In this document: positions 19,001-27,464 of the stretch, piece by piece | How the letters are laid out: each line of letters starts with the position of its first letter | Numbering within the stretch: the first letter of the stretch is position 1 | DNA from: Planctomycetota bacterium | GTDB taxonomy: Bacteria; Planctomycetota; UBA1135; GCA-002686595 | Length of the DNA stretch: 64,000 nt | Assembly (NCBI GenBank): GCA_012959525.1 | Contig: DUDB01000061.1 | Location: 47,504 to 111,503, forward strand | Direction: 5' to 3' | The notes under the pieces: generated by a model | Told to the model about the DNA's origin: nothing | Database searches by the model: none | What the model saw: only the letters and a program-made list of their open reading frames with translations | Program-made: the position numbers and the translations under genes

Positions 19001-19704
19001 GGACAGGTGCCGACTACCTGGCCCTCATGCTGACAACTGCCGATCGTGACGAGCAGCTATTCAGCACCCCCCACTCCCACGCTCCGTTCGGTCAGTCCTT
19101 CGAGGAGTTCACCGAAGAGCTTGGTCAGTGGGTCGAGAGCTACCGCGCAGCAGGCCTCGGCGCTGTGAACTTCGGCTACCTAGTGTTGGAAGGTCAACAC
19201 ATGCCTTCGGGGTCACGGTTTGTCCGGCGAGTCATTCAGAGCCCAGTGAATCCGGTTCACGCCCATGTGGAGGCGCTGGTTGACGCTCTATACCGGGAGA
19301 CGAAAGGCACCCTTGGGCACCAACCCATGGCCTGCACGACGGGCCTGCGGATACAGAGGGAGTACGACGCTCAAGGACGCGAGCTGTCCTGCTCCGCTTC
19401 GATCCCGGACTCTGAGTGGTTCACGACCTACCGACTCCAGCCCTCTCTGCGCGCACTGCTGCAGGAGGCAGCCTCTGGACTCCTGACGTGGTCGGAACTT
19501 GTCGAGCACTGTGGCGCATCGGCTGCAGGCCTTCTACTCGAGAAGGGGCTGCTCGTGTGCGCCACGCCTCGGGACCAAATGCCCGATCTCGAGCCGCATT
19601 CAGCCCGGGATGAGAATCCTGCTGCAACACAGAGCCGGGTACTACTGCTGGATGAACTAGCCAGCAAGACCACGCCGACGTGCGTCTCAAACTACCTTCG
19701 TTAG
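16006..19704 (+). CDS. Carbamoyltransferase-class I methyltransferase fusion protein
   Basis: A 1232-residue two-enzyme fusion. The ATG at 16006 was preferred over an upstream TTG because the carbamoyltransferase family begins near HLGLNLGHD. Residues about 10-570 match the NodU/CmcH/TobZ carbamoyltransferases: GHDRSAAIV, a metal-type HHLAHAY (about 115), LAGGVALNSVAN (about 300), the C-terminal signature YGPRALGQRSI (about 415) and LNTSYNVAGEPIV. A linker of about 150 residues follows. Residues about 718-1095 are a class I SAM-dependent methyltransferase with an N-terminal helical domain, SAM motif LDLCTGSGIQAL (about 871) and the substrate motif NPPF (about 939). This arrangement resembles actinobacterial methyltransferases related to HemK/PrmC. 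The product and acceptor are unknown. No natural-product cluster surrounds it. Confidence 0.85.
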   Translation: MILSPLNRPFPKIDLHLGLNLGHDRSAAIVSGGKLLVAVEEERLDRCKHSPGLSRVEGGVECALPWKSILYCLETVGADLSDLTSVTANSPGRDIGPELTAQGFSQARILQIPSHHLAHAYTAWWPSGMDEALVLVVDATGSTDSEGKTESYTLYRGGPDGLEALHSERVDSHLAGMMTLGMVYEEVTRRIGFVTSFEGGFSQAEAGKTMGLAPYGGQAKNLRRWIETQPGSYSLKIHAYDALLEIEALQKRHEKVDGPLWMRPHLVELAAKIQSELEEALIHLVGEAQRETSLNKLCLAGGVALNSVANHRLVRTLGLEGFFAFPAAGDSGIAAGCAWWASHQHGEGPARRERLRGAGLGKPASEAEIEMALSEVANQVKVERLGNAQVLQRSAEALSTGRVLARYEGGCEYGPRALGQRSIIADPTFERMRDVLNARVKHRESYRPFAPVIPLEAAEDVFELGVDSPHMLLVAPVREDLRAILPSITHHDGTGRVQTVTATDNPFFHGLCKQLAKLRGGPPVLLNTSYNVAGEPIVETPADALRTFLATDIDHLALEGWWISKRGEVGREYKDHIQGLDDAPHPQGLTADEPVLDDLMSELDAAIFGGQTSQSWSTEEVDEISARVARYKETSETLDASLYGGPVQSRLADGRLLLVDPRNGSEVIDTKRREVRAVTEQEVSRLLRTPSTGPAPAPQPDALPSTPVGSALADYADGGYRCGSELAELAQRLRAAEYNQERVRAALGKAVVDLAPTDLPYLDRFGLAHDDLGDLIRLFLLRGVLPESRLRNLLGDASADLLVSMGLVRASNGDCVSRVDLFPLDGLLIATDHRYQVKDSDELDEEPVMYLGRDSVGLVQVAPRKPSRRHLDLCTGSGIQALVARRYADEVVGIDRNPRALRFARFNAELNGLDGVSFRLGDLYQPVESEQFETITANPPFVPSPVESLAFRDGGADGEKILRRIVTGAAQHLTEGGRLSIVTDLVDIDTYEAKLASWWTGADYLALMLTTADRDEQLFSTPHSHAPFGQSFEEFTEELGQWVESYRAAGLGAVNFGYLVLEGQHMPSGSRFVRRVIQSPVNPVHAHVEALVDALYRETKGTLGHQPMACTTGLRIQREYDAQGRELSCSASIPDSEWFTTYRLQPSLRALLQEAASGLLTWSELVEHCGASAAGLLLEKGLLVCATPRDQMPDLEPHSARDENPAATQSRVLLLDELASKTTPTCVSNYLR

Positions 19705-19743
19705 GTCGCCCCATCACAGCTTCGGCGCCCAGTGAGCGATTTC

Positions 19744-19772
19744 TTGCGGTTCATGGAGGGGTGTGCAACAAT
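19744..19772 (+). promoter_or_regulatory. Possible sigma-70-type promoter for the CBS gene
   Basis: TTGCGG at 19744-19749 and AACAAT at 19767-19772 are separated by 17 bases, about 90 bases before the CBS-protein start. The match is modest, and planctomycete promoters are poorly defined, so this is only a candidate. Confidence 0.3.
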
Positions 19773-19862
19773 CGAGGGATGGAGGACAGCGGGACATCCA
19801 ACCCGTCCATGCACCTCCTCCATGCACCGCCAACGCCTCACCCGTCCCCTCGGAGTGTGATC

Positions 19863-20312
19863 ATGAACCTCGACGGATCGATTGAACCCATCATTGGCAA
19901 GAAGGGGAGCGCCGTGTATTCGGTGTCCTCAGATCAGCTTGTCTTTGATGCCCTGACCCTCATGGCTGAGAAGCAGGTCGGCGCCCTTGTGGTAATGGAT
20001 GGCGACAGCCTGATAGGAATCTTCTCCGAGCGCGACTACGCACGCCGAGTGGTCTTGGCGGGACGCTCCTCACGGGAGATGAAGATCGCGGAGATCATGT
20101 CCGTTAATCTGGTCACCGTCACGCGCGATAGCACCGTCTCTGAGTGCATGCAGCACATGACGAACAGGCGCTGCCGGCACCTGCCGGTGATGGAGGGCGA
20201 CAAGGTCGTGGCGGTGGTCTCCCTGGGCGATCTGGTTAATTGGATCATGTCCACCCAGGACAAGGCCATCCATGAACTGGAGGACTATATCGGCGGGGAA
20301 TACCCGGGCTAG
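19863..20312 (+). CDS. Two-CBS-domain protein
   Basis: A 149-residue cytoplasmic protein made almost entirely of a tandem CBS (Bateman) pair. The first repeat includes VSSDQLVFDALTLMAEKQVGALVVMDGDSLIGIFSERDYARRV, given here as residues about 17-59 of the protein rather than for copying; the second includes VTRDSTVSECMQHM and HLPVMEGDKVVAVVSLGD. CBS pairs bind adenosine nucleotides and sense energy or redox state. Start choice: the ATG at 19863 is preceded by GGAG at 19852-19855 (7-base spacing). The open frame extends upstream into the end of the preceding gene but without domain sequence there. It may be regulated with the upstream fusion gene. Confidence 0.9.
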   Translation: MNLDGSIEPIIGKKGSAVYSVSSDQLVFDALTLMAEKQVGALVVMDGDSLIGIFSERDYARRVVLAGRSSREMKIAEIMSVNLVTVTRDSTVSECMQHMTNRRCRHLPVMEGDKVVAVVSLGDLVNWIMSTQDKAIHELEDYIGGEYPG

Positions 20313-20330
20313 GCCCAAGACCCCGCTCGT

Positions 20331-23306
20331 CTACAGCATGCTCTCGTAGAGGGCCTGCACCTGAGAGGGCGTCAGAGAGCTTCGTAGGATACGAACGTCG
20401 TCGACCAGTCCCTTGAACACGCGCGCGCCCGTAGTGCCATCGCGGCCCACTAGGGTGACAGCGTCGAATTCCTCGGGCGAACTCCCGGTGCCACGGACGG
20501 CATTGGTGAGGTTTCCAGCCGTGTCCCCCATGTAGAGAGTCGTCTGTGAGGGCTCCACAACCATGGCCACAAAAGCCCACTGGTTGTCCGGCAAGACCAA
20601 TTGTGAGTCCCAAACATTGCCGCTGCCATTCCACAAGAAACGAAGCTCGTTGGACCATCCGACACAGAGTCCGGCAGCCGTGTTGTTTCCGCGGCAGAAC
20701 ACTAGTCCAGCCCACGTGGGCTGATCGCCGTTGCGCTGCACCCAAGCAGCGATCGTCATGTGATTGTCGTTCAGATCGAGGGTCGGCAAACGGACACGGC
20801 CATTGACCCCATCGAGTAGCGCGGCACTGCCCGTGTTGGACGTTGCCCCGGGGAGGCCCAAGAGGAATCCGCCCTTGTACCCACCGTCCAAGCCCTCGCC
20901 CAGGTCTACGGCGACTGTCCCACTGAGCTCATCGAGGGGCCAATGATGATAGCGAGGAGTCTGCAAGATCCAGGTGCGGCCCTTCGTGGTTTGGCCCCAG
21001 GTCTCCTCGTCCACACGCCAGTAGTAGGTCGCATTGGCCGCCATGCCGGAGGGTAAGAAGGTGGACGAAGAGACGCTGCCCTTGTATTCGGGTGCGGATT
21101 GATCTGCCTGGCGCACGGCGTCGTAGTCCGTTCCCAAGTAGACGTGGTGGGCAAAGGCGCCCACGCCAGAGGTCCACCGCAGAAGAGGTGCACCCGCGGA
21201 TCCCCCATCACGGGGATCGGGGGCCTCAGCCCTTCCACCCAACAAAACCAGATCCTGGACCGCGCTCTGCCCCAAGACTCGCCCATACACCCGGGCATCC
21301 GCCATGTCGCCCGCAAAGCGGTAAGTCTCATCGGCAGAGTTCCAGCCCAGGTGGGTCATTCCAGAGAACGTCTGGGAAGAATGGGTGTACTTGTGCACAG
21401 CCCTCTTGAGCGTCACGCCGTCATGCATGTGAATGACGGCCTTGTCGTCGCTCACCACGAGGGCCACAAACACCCACTGACCAACGGGCGGGGCCAGACC
21501 CGAGGCCCAGACCATCGTCGCGGAGTCTCCGGCCCATACGTAGCGGAGTTCGCCGCCCGGCCCGATAAGCAGGCCGGCGTCCTCACCGTTGGCTCCCGTG
21601 TGGATCAATCCGGCCCATGCTGTCTGCGGACCGTTGCTCTTGATCCAAGCGCTCAGGGTGACCTCATCACCGTGAACGCCGACAGAGGAAATGTTGACCT
21701 GATCATCCACGCCATCGAACGTCAGGGCTCCTCCGTAGGGGCCGGTACTCCACGTCGCTCCTCCCAGGATTTGGGCGGTGTGACCGTGACCTGTCGCATC
21801 CGCCGCGTCATCTCCAGAGCCCTCGGTCAGAGGCCAGTAGCCTTCGAGAGGTCGCTCGGGGATGCTCAGGCTGACGGTTCCCACGCTGGTCAGGCCCGAA
21901 GTATCACCAGCGGTGAAGGTGAAGGAATCCAGGCCAAGGACCGGGGCGACGGGGCTGTAGATGAGTTCATCGCTACCATCGGGTCCCGTTCCAACGGACA
22001 GGACAATCGGGACGCCCAAGGCGCTCGTGGAGTCGAACGTCTGCAGGCTTACGTCCTCGCAGTTTCCATCCTCAGCCTTGTTCAGCACATCAAACGCCGC
22101 AGGCTGCTGGACCATCTGGGCCTTCTCGAGAGTTCGGCTCATCGGGTAGACGTAGGGCGGAACGGGCTCCTCGAAGCTTCCGCTCTGCCAGAAGCAATTG
22201 ACCCACTCCTTGTAGGCCAGAATGACGTCGCGAGTGTTGGGCCCCACCCACAGACAGGATCCACACATGTTGTTGCAGGGGTAAACATCGTGGCAGTGGC
22301 CAGAACCCCAGTTGTGCCCGGTCTCGTGAGCCACGATCCCCGCGCTGTCCATAGACCAGGCGTACGCGATGCTCTTGTTGCAGACCACTCCCACCCATGC
22401 CAAGCCCCCATACTGAATGAGGCTGCCGGGCTTGCCGGTCATGAGGTGCGCGAGGTCGCGATCGATGCCCCACTGGGTAGAGTTCCACTCTTGGCGAAAC
22501 AAGTTGAGGAGATCCCCACCGTCTACAGGAAAGTAGAAAGGGGCCGTGCGAACAACAACGGCCGTCAGCCTGTGCCTGATGTTCAGATCCCGCGCGTACA
22601 TGGTGTTGTTGAGGCCGACGTAAGCCTGAACGATGGAAACCGTCGCGGCCACGGTCCCTCCTTGGGCAACGTAGTATTCGTAGTCACAATCGAAAGCGAT
22701 GTCCGCCTGACTGATGCAGCGCACCTTGGAGGCATCTTCTGGCGTAGCGCCCGTGCGCGGTGGCGAAACCGTGGGTCCGTTACCGCTGCCTCCGCCCGAA
22801 TCACCAGTCAGGCCCATGCCGCATGCGGGAACTCCAGCCAGATCGTCCCTCTCTGCTGAAACCACGTGGGACCGCCTCGAGGCCCTGGGGTCCAAGCGGC
22901 GCAAAGGCAGAATGCGCCAGATGGACCCGCCCTCAATAACGATGGCCGTCATTCCCTGGCTGTCGAGGGAAGCGGAGACCACGCTGTCCGGATCTCCAAC
23001 GATAATGCCGCTGTAGCACAGCTCGGGCTCGGGGGTGACCGGCTGCAGCGAGCCGTCCGCCTGGTAGGCAAGAACCTGAAACGACCCCGCCCGGACAGGC
23101 GTACGCACCAGGGAGAGAGTGCGTCGACGGCCCTGGTAAACCACCTCTAGAGTCAAGTCTCGCGGCCCGCCGGACGGCAGGGCAAGCTGCACGAACTCAT
23201 GCTCGGCCGCGCTAAAAACGCGAGCCGCTTGAGCGTGGAGCCCCCCGCCCGTCTGGGCCCGGCTCGCAGGGGCGAGGGTGAGTGCCAAGGCTACGGCCAA
23301 TCGCAT
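20331..23306 (-). CDS. Secreted reprolysin-type metalloprotease with two LamG domains
   Basis: A 991-residue exported protein. The ATG at 23306 begins a signal peptide ending near SRAQ. Residues about 150-420 form a metzincin zinc protease. The zinc motif is HETGHNWGSGH (about residue 327), followed by a Cys-rich segment (HDVYPCNNMCGSC) like that in reprolysin-type (M12B-like) enzymes. Two LamG/concanavalin-like jelly-roll domains follow, one at about 488-670 (starts GYWPLTEGSG) and one at about 787-988 (starts HHWPLDELSG). Between them is a fibronectin-like module with the YYWRVDE motif. LamG domains usually bind glycans or proteins, so the protease is probably directed to a surface or polymer. 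The gene is divergent from the ncRNA interval and the DUF1080 gene. Confidence 0.87.
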   Translation of the reverse strand: MRLAVALALTLAPASRAQTGGGLHAQAARVFSAAEHEFVQLALPSGGPRDLTLEVVYQGRRRTLSLVRTPVRAGSFQVLAYQADGSLQPVTPEPELCYSGIIVGDPDSVVSASLDSQGMTAIVIEGGSIWRILPLRRLDPRASRRSHVVSAERDDLAGVPACGMGLTGDSGGGSGNGPTVSPPRTGATPEDASKVRCISQADIAFDCDYEYYVAQGGTVAATVSIVQAYVGLNNTMYARDLNIRHRLTAVVVRTAPFYFPVDGGDLLNLFRQEWNSTQWGIDRDLAHLMTGKPGSLIQYGGLAWVGVVCNKSIAYAWSMDSAGIVAHETGHNWGSGHCHDVYPCNNMCGSCLWVGPNTRDVILAYKEWVNCFWQSGSFEEPVPPYVYPMSRTLEKAQMVQQPAAFDVLNKAEDGNCEDVSLQTFDSTSALGVPIVLSVGTGPDGSDELIYSPVAPVLGLDSFTFTAGDTSGLTSVGTVSLSIPERPLEGYWPLTEGSGDDAADATGHGHTAQILGGATWSTGPYGGALTFDGVDDQVNISSVGVHGDEVTLSAWIKSNGPQTAWAGLIHTGANGEDAGLLIGPGGELRYVWAGDSATMVWASGLAPPVGQWVFVALVVSDDKAVIHMHDGVTLKRAVHKYTHSSQTFSGMTHLGWNSADETYRFAGDMADARVYGRVLGQSAVQDLVLLGGRAEAPDPRDGGSAGAPLLRWTSGVGAFAHHVYLGTDYDAVRQADQSAPEYKGSVSSSTFLPSGMAANATYYWRVDEETWGQTTKGRTWILQTPRYHHWPLDELSGTVAVDLGEGLDGGYKGGFLLGLPGATSNTGSAALLDGVNGRVRLPTLDLNDNHMTIAAWVQRNGDQPTWAGLVFCRGNNTAAGLCVGWSNELRFLWNGSGNVWDSQLVLPDNQWAFVAMVVEPSQTTLYMGDTAGNLTNAVRGTGSSPEEFDAVTLVGRDGTTGARVFKGLVDDVRILRSSLTPSQVQALYESML

Positions 23307-23448
23307 GTGAAAGTGTCGGGTTGGGGTCTTGTTGATCGGACGGAGCGGGTGATGCGAGCGTACCACGACCTCCGGAGAGAGGGCCCCGCGAGGATGGTGC
23401 GGAATGGGCGGGGCCGTCCCATTTTCAGGAATACCCCTGCATTTTGTG

Positions 23449-23476
23449 TTGACTCGTGCTGATGGGCCTCTATATG
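23449..23476 (+). promoter_or_regulatory. Sigma-70-type promoter of the intergenic RNA
   Basis: TTGACT (23449-23454) and TATATG (23471-23476) are separated by 16 bases. This is one of the best consensus-like promoters in the window and it faces right, into a structured interval without protein-coding sequence. The next start codon lies about 355 bases further on, an unusually long leader if the promoter serves that gene. Confidence 0.6.
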
Positions 23477-23482
23477 GTGTGT

Positions 23483-23757
23483 CCATCGTCGTTCGGCGCG
23501 GAACTCCGGCGCCCCCGCGAGTTCCGCACCCCGCACGCCGAGCACTTTGAAACCGCTGCTCCCCGCTGCCTCCGCCCGACCCCGGAGGTACTGGGGATAC
23601 GAGTGGCCCGCATCCCCTACCCGGGAAGCAGGTTACGCGCAGGGCTGTGATAACCGACCCCATCCCCACGCCGTCCCCGGACGGCAGGTTACGCAACTCA
23701 GCGCTTGGCGCGGTGTGAGGCGGCTGATCTTCGGATCGGCCGCCTCCATTTCTTTCT
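23483..23757 (+). ncRNA. Candidate structured RNA: small RNA or attenuator-type leader
   Basis: The interval 23307-23831 (525 bases) separates two divergent genes. No open frame in it looks like protein. It contains a consensus-like promoter, then several strong inverted repeats, then a terminator. Helices visible include a perfect 9-bp repeat (23498-23506 with 23519-23527), flanked by the shorter pairing 23494-23498 with 23536-23540. A hairpin GCCGTC-CCCG-GACGGC lies near 23670-23685. The 11-mer GCAGGTTACGC occurs twice, at about 23629 and 23684. The predicted transcript is about 275 nt. I tested it by eye against tmRNA, RNase P RNA, SRP RNA, 6S RNA and common riboswitches and saw no match. 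Because a terminator precedes the DUF1080 gene by 75 bases, it could be an attenuated leader of that gene. Exact ends are estimates. Confidence 0.5.
23717..23757 (+). terminator. Rho-independent terminator with UUCG tetraloop
   Basis: A 13-bp stem (23717-23729 with 23734-23746, one T-G wobble) closed by a TTCG tetraloop is followed by CATTTCTTTCT. It lies upstream of the DUF1080 gene, so it ends the intergenic transcript before that gene unless read-through is regulated. Confidence 0.82.
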
Positions 23758-23831
23758 GGTCGAAGAGCGGTTTGCCGGGCTCGCACCCAGCGCCACAAGA
23801 CTGCGACCTGCGCACGTAGAATCGGAGCGAG

Positions 23832-26800
23832 ATGTACGCCCACCTTATCGCCGCACTCCTGGTTCCAGCCCCGCAGGATGTTTCCCCCGGCCTCTGGCAG
23901 TCGCAGGGTACGGACCTCACGAGCGTGCTTGGTTACGAGGACTATCACCTGCATCTGGAGTTCAAGGTTGAAGACGGGGACGTCAGCTCTGGGGTGCTCC
24001 TCGATGGACGCTGGGAGGTCGTGCTGGATTCTGCAGACGAGCGGCCTGGCGCGATCGCCGAATTCGCACCGCCACTCCTGGAAATCGACGCCGCACGAGA
24101 AGGGTGGCAGTCCCTGGACGTCTCGTACTGGAAGGACGAAGACCAGCAAGAGCGAGTCACCGTCTGGCTGGGCGACCGGCTCGTGCAGGACCGACTCCTA
24201 TTGGATGACAGGCCCGAGTCCGTACGCAATGCGGAACACATCCCCAACGCCGAGGAGGGAATACCCCGCTTCATGGCAAGCGCCGAGCAGAGTGCCGCCT
24301 GCGACTGGGGTGACGACTTCACGATCCTCTCTACCTTCCGCACGACCGACCGGGGCACGATCGTGTCCAAGTGCCCGACAGAGGGCATTTGGGTTGCCGA
24401 TGCCAAGGCGCTTTTTGTCCGCGACGGGCTCCTCGTCTACGACATTGGCTGGGTGGGCGCCGTCGTCGGCGACGTCAAGGTCGATGATGGCGAGTGGCAC
24501 ACGGCCATCGTCACAAGCGAAGGCGGGGGTGTGAACATGTGGGTCGACGGTGACCACGTCGGAGATAACGATGATTTTCAGGCGCCAGACGCCGATGAGT
24601 TCCGGGTCAAGATCGGGGCCGCCAACACGAACTTCGCCTTTCGCTATGAGGGCGACATAGCACGCGTCCTCTTCCACGACTTCGCCGTATCAGAAGAGGA
24701 AATCGCAGGGCTCTTCGGGGGAAAGCTCACAGAGCGAGGGCCCATCTTCAACTGGGAGGCTCCCCACAGCGAGCAACCCACCGAAGGTGAAGGGAAACGG
24801 GTACGCCTAGGTTCCGGAGAGGGACGCATTCAGTTCCGCAACATCAAGATTGAAGCACTTGGGGAGACCGACCACGCAGGACTCATCGCAACTCTCGACG
24901 AGGGTAGCGCAGCGCGCGGGCGCGAGATCTACGAGGGGCTGTGCGCTGCCTGCCATGGCCGCGACGGGAGGAAGACCATCAACCCCAACGCACGGCCCTT
25001 TGCCGTCGGCACGCTCGAGAACGGACGCGACCCCTACTCGATGTGGCGCACCCTCACCGATGGCTACAAGGACATGCCGGTCCAAGACTGGCTGCGGCCT
25101 GACCAGCGCTATGACGTTGTTCACTATCTGCGCGAGGAATTCCTGAAGGACAAGAACCCCAGTCAGCATTTTGAAGTCGATGAGGCTTGGCTGAACACCC
25201 TGCCGAGAGGAATCACTCGCCGACCTCCCGAGACGAGAGGTGCCGCTCGCGACTACGGTCCGGCCCTCGCCTCACAACTGGGCGGCGATGTGGGTGCAGC
25301 TCTCACAGTCCGACTAGACCCCGATACAACGATCTCATACGACATCCAGATGGCCGAGTCTTCGGGTACCTGGACGGGGGGGTTCTTGGACCTCGAAAAC
25401 ACCCAGCACCACAAGCAGCGTGGCGAAGGCCGAGCCACGCCAGCAGGCGAGATGATTCCTGGATTGGGTGGGTGGGCTTGGGGACACGGCGAACGCCTCG
25501 ACTTTGATCGCTCGCGGCGCTGGCCTCGAGGCCCACTGCCTCAAGAGTGGCTCAAGCACCGTGGACACTATTTGAGTGGGGACGACATCGTTCTCTCCTA
25601 TGAGATTGACGGCCGAGGTGTGCTCGAACACCCCAGCGTCGATCGTTCCGCGGGGTTCCCTGTCATCACCCACCGCCTTGTGATCGAGCCTGGCGAAACC
25701 CCGCTCGTTCTCGCCCTTGCAGAGAGGCCTGACGAATCGCCTCTCGTCATAATGGAGTTTGAACCCGAGGAGGCGCCTCCCCTTTGGGCGGATCCACCGG
25801 GCACACTCGACTGGTCCATCGCCGTGACCGGTTGGGACGACACAAGAGACGAGCCATCCCCCTTCGCCGCCTGCGCCGCAATAGGCGGCGGCACACTTGA
25901 AACGGACGAGGCCGGGCGCATCCTGCTGCGCATTCCCCCTTCCGATGAACCCATGGAGTACTGGCTGCTTCGAGTAGGAGGCCGCAAGAAGGGCATTCTT
26001 GAGGGCTTGCAGCTCTTGGTAACGAACCTCATCGAGCGTCCGCTTCCACCCTCGCCAGCTGAGATGGTCCACGGTGGAGCTTTGCGCTGGGCAGGGACCC
26101 TGACCACGAATGGGACCCTAGGAAACCAGACCCCCTACGCCCTCGACACCATCGAGGTCCCCTTCGAAAACCCCTGGAACGCCTGGATGCGAACGAGCGC
26201 CATCGACTTCTTTGATGACGGTCGCGCCGCAGTCTCAACCCTCGGCGGTGACGTCTGGATAGTCTCTGGCCTAGACGACAGCCTCGAAGAAGTGAATTGG
26301 AAGCGGTACGCCGCAGGGCTGTTCGAGCCCCTCGGTCTCGCCGTCATCGACGGCAAGGTCATGGTCACCTGCCGCGATCGCATCACGCGCCTTCATGATT
26401 TGAACGCAGACGGCGAGGCCGATTTCTACGAGAGCTTCTACGCCGACACGGACGTCTCCACGACCTTCCACGCTTTTAATTTCGACCTGCAGGAGGGGCC
26501 AAAGGGCGATCTGTTCTTTGTGAAATCCGGCCAGTACACCGACTCCGATGTGGGCGGGGCGGTCATGCGCGTGACGCGCGAGGGCGCCGCATTCGTCTAC
26601 TGCACGGGCTTCCGCACACCCAACGGCATGGGCATGTCCCCCGATGGTCGCCCACTTGTGGGCGACAACCAGGGGAACTGGATCCCGGCGTCCAAGGTTA
26701 GCCTCACGAAGCGCCGGGGCTTCTACGGCGTCTTCCCCGCGGTGAACAACGGAGGCCCCGGTAGGCAGACTCGCACTGACTTCGATCAGCCCGCGATCTG

Positions 26801-27464
26801 GATGCCCCAGAGCCTTGACTCCTCCTGTGGCGGACAACTGTGGGTCGAGGACGAGCGTTTCGGGCCCCTGTCGGGCCGCTACCTACATACAAGCTTCGGT
26901 AAGGGGTGGATGTACGGCCTAACCATTGAGGACGAAGGGGTACCACAAGGAGCCGTTTGGCGTCTACCGTTCCAATTCGACGCGGGCATCCAGAGGCTGC
27001 GGCTCGCGCCCCACGATGGCGCGGTCTACACCGTCGGACTCTCCGGCTGGCAAGGTCCCGGAGGCGGCAAGGATGGCTGCCTTGAGCGCGTGCGATGGAC
27101 GGGAACGGACAAGCCCATTTTGAAAGGCGCGCGTGTCGTTCACGATGGCGTGGAATTCGAATTCAGCGGTCCGGTTGACCCAACCCTTGCCAGCAACCCG
27201 GCACGCTTCACCGCCAAGCGCTGGAACTACCAATGGGCTTCAAATTACGGCTCGGCCCACTACTCTCTCATCGAGCCCGGAATGAAGGGTGAGGATCCCG
27301 TCAAGGTCGAGACCGCACAAGTAGTGGGCTACACCGTCCACGTTAGACTGGAAGACGTGCGCGTCGTGAACCAGCTCGTGGTGACCTACGATCTGGGACA
27401 GGAACTGAAAGGCGAAGTGTTCTTCACCGTCAACCGTGTGCCGTCTCAGACCCTGCCGCGATGA
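23832..27464 (+). CDS. DUF1080/LamG/cytochrome c/DUF6797 multidomain protein
   Basis: A 1210-residue exported protein with short N-terminal hydrophobic segment (MYAHLIAALLVPAP). It begins as a DUF1080 (3-keto-disaccharide hydrolase-type) jelly roll (LHLEFKVEDGDVSSGVLLDG). A LamG-like domain (about 160-297) interrupts it before the closing DUF1080 strand RIQFRNIKIEAL (about 335). A cytochrome c domain follows with CAACHG heme motif (about 370) and distal Met region GYKDMPVQDW. DUF6797 (about 475-600, starts YGPALASQLGGDVG) and a long beta-propeller with SPDG and NGMGMS motifs complete it. These combinations occur in planctomycete proteins thought to act on sugars with electron transfer. The reaction is not established. 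Its stop overlaps the next start (ATGA). Confidence 0.8.
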   Translation: MYAHLIAALLVPAPQDVSPGLWQSQGTDLTSVLGYEDYHLHLEFKVEDGDVSSGVLLDGRWEVVLDSADERPGAIAEFAPPLLEIDAAREGWQSLDVSYWKDEDQQERVTVWLGDRLVQDRLLLDDRPESVRNAEHIPNAEEGIPRFMASAEQSAACDWGDDFTILSTFRTTDRGTIVSKCPTEGIWVADAKALFVRDGLLVYDIGWVGAVVGDVKVDDGEWHTAIVTSEGGGVNMWVDGDHVGDNDDFQAPDADEFRVKIGAANTNFAFRYEGDIARVLFHDFAVSEEEIAGLFGGKLTERGPIFNWEAPHSEQPTEGEGKRVRLGSGEGRIQFRNIKIEALGETDHAGLIATLDEGSAARGREIYEGLCAACHGRDGRKTINPNARPFAVGTLENGRDPYSMWRTLTDGYKDMPVQDWLRPDQRYDVVHYLREEFLKDKNPSQHFEVDEAWLNTLPRGITRRPPETRGAARDYGPALASQLGGDVGAALTVRLDPDTTISYDIQMAESSGTWTGGFLDLENTQHHKQRGEGRATPAGEMIPGLGGWAWGHGERLDFDRSRRWPRGPLPQEWLKHRGHYLSGDDIVLSYEIDGRGVLEHPSVDRSAGFPVITHRLVIEPGETPLVLALAERPDESPLVIMEFEPEEAPPLWADPPGTLDWSIAVTGWDDTRDEPSPFAACAAIGGGTLETDEAGRILLRIPPSDEPMEYWLLRVGGRKKGILEGLQLLVTNLIERPLPPSPAEMVHGGALRWAGTLTTNGTLGNQTPYALDTIEVPFENPWNAWMRTSAIDFFDDGRAAVSTLGGDVWIVSGLDDSLEEVNWKRYAAGLFEPLGLAVIDGKVMVTCRDRITRLHDLNADGEADFYESFYADTDVSTTFHAFNFDLQEGPKGDLFFVKSGQYTDSDVGGAVMRVTREGAAFVYCTGFRTPNGMGMSPDGRPLVGDNQGNWIPASKVSLTKRRGFYGVFPAVNNGGPGRQTRTDFDQPAIWMPQSLDSSCGGQLWVEDERFGPLSGRYLHTSFGKGWMYGLTIEDEGVPQGAVWRLPFQFDAGIQRLRLAPHDGAVYTVGLSGWQGPGGGKDGCLERVRWTGTDKPILKGARVVHDGVEFEFSGPVDPTLASNPARFTAKRWNYQWASNYGSAHYSLIEPGMKGEDPVKVETAQVVGYTVHVRLEDVRVVNQLVVTYDLGQELKGEVFFTVNRVPSQTLPR

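Noticed and set aside
21099..22859. 586-codon plus-strand ORF opposite the LamG metalloprotease
   Set aside because: Shadow ORF with no family motif; the opposite strand has HExxHxxGxxH and LamG domains.
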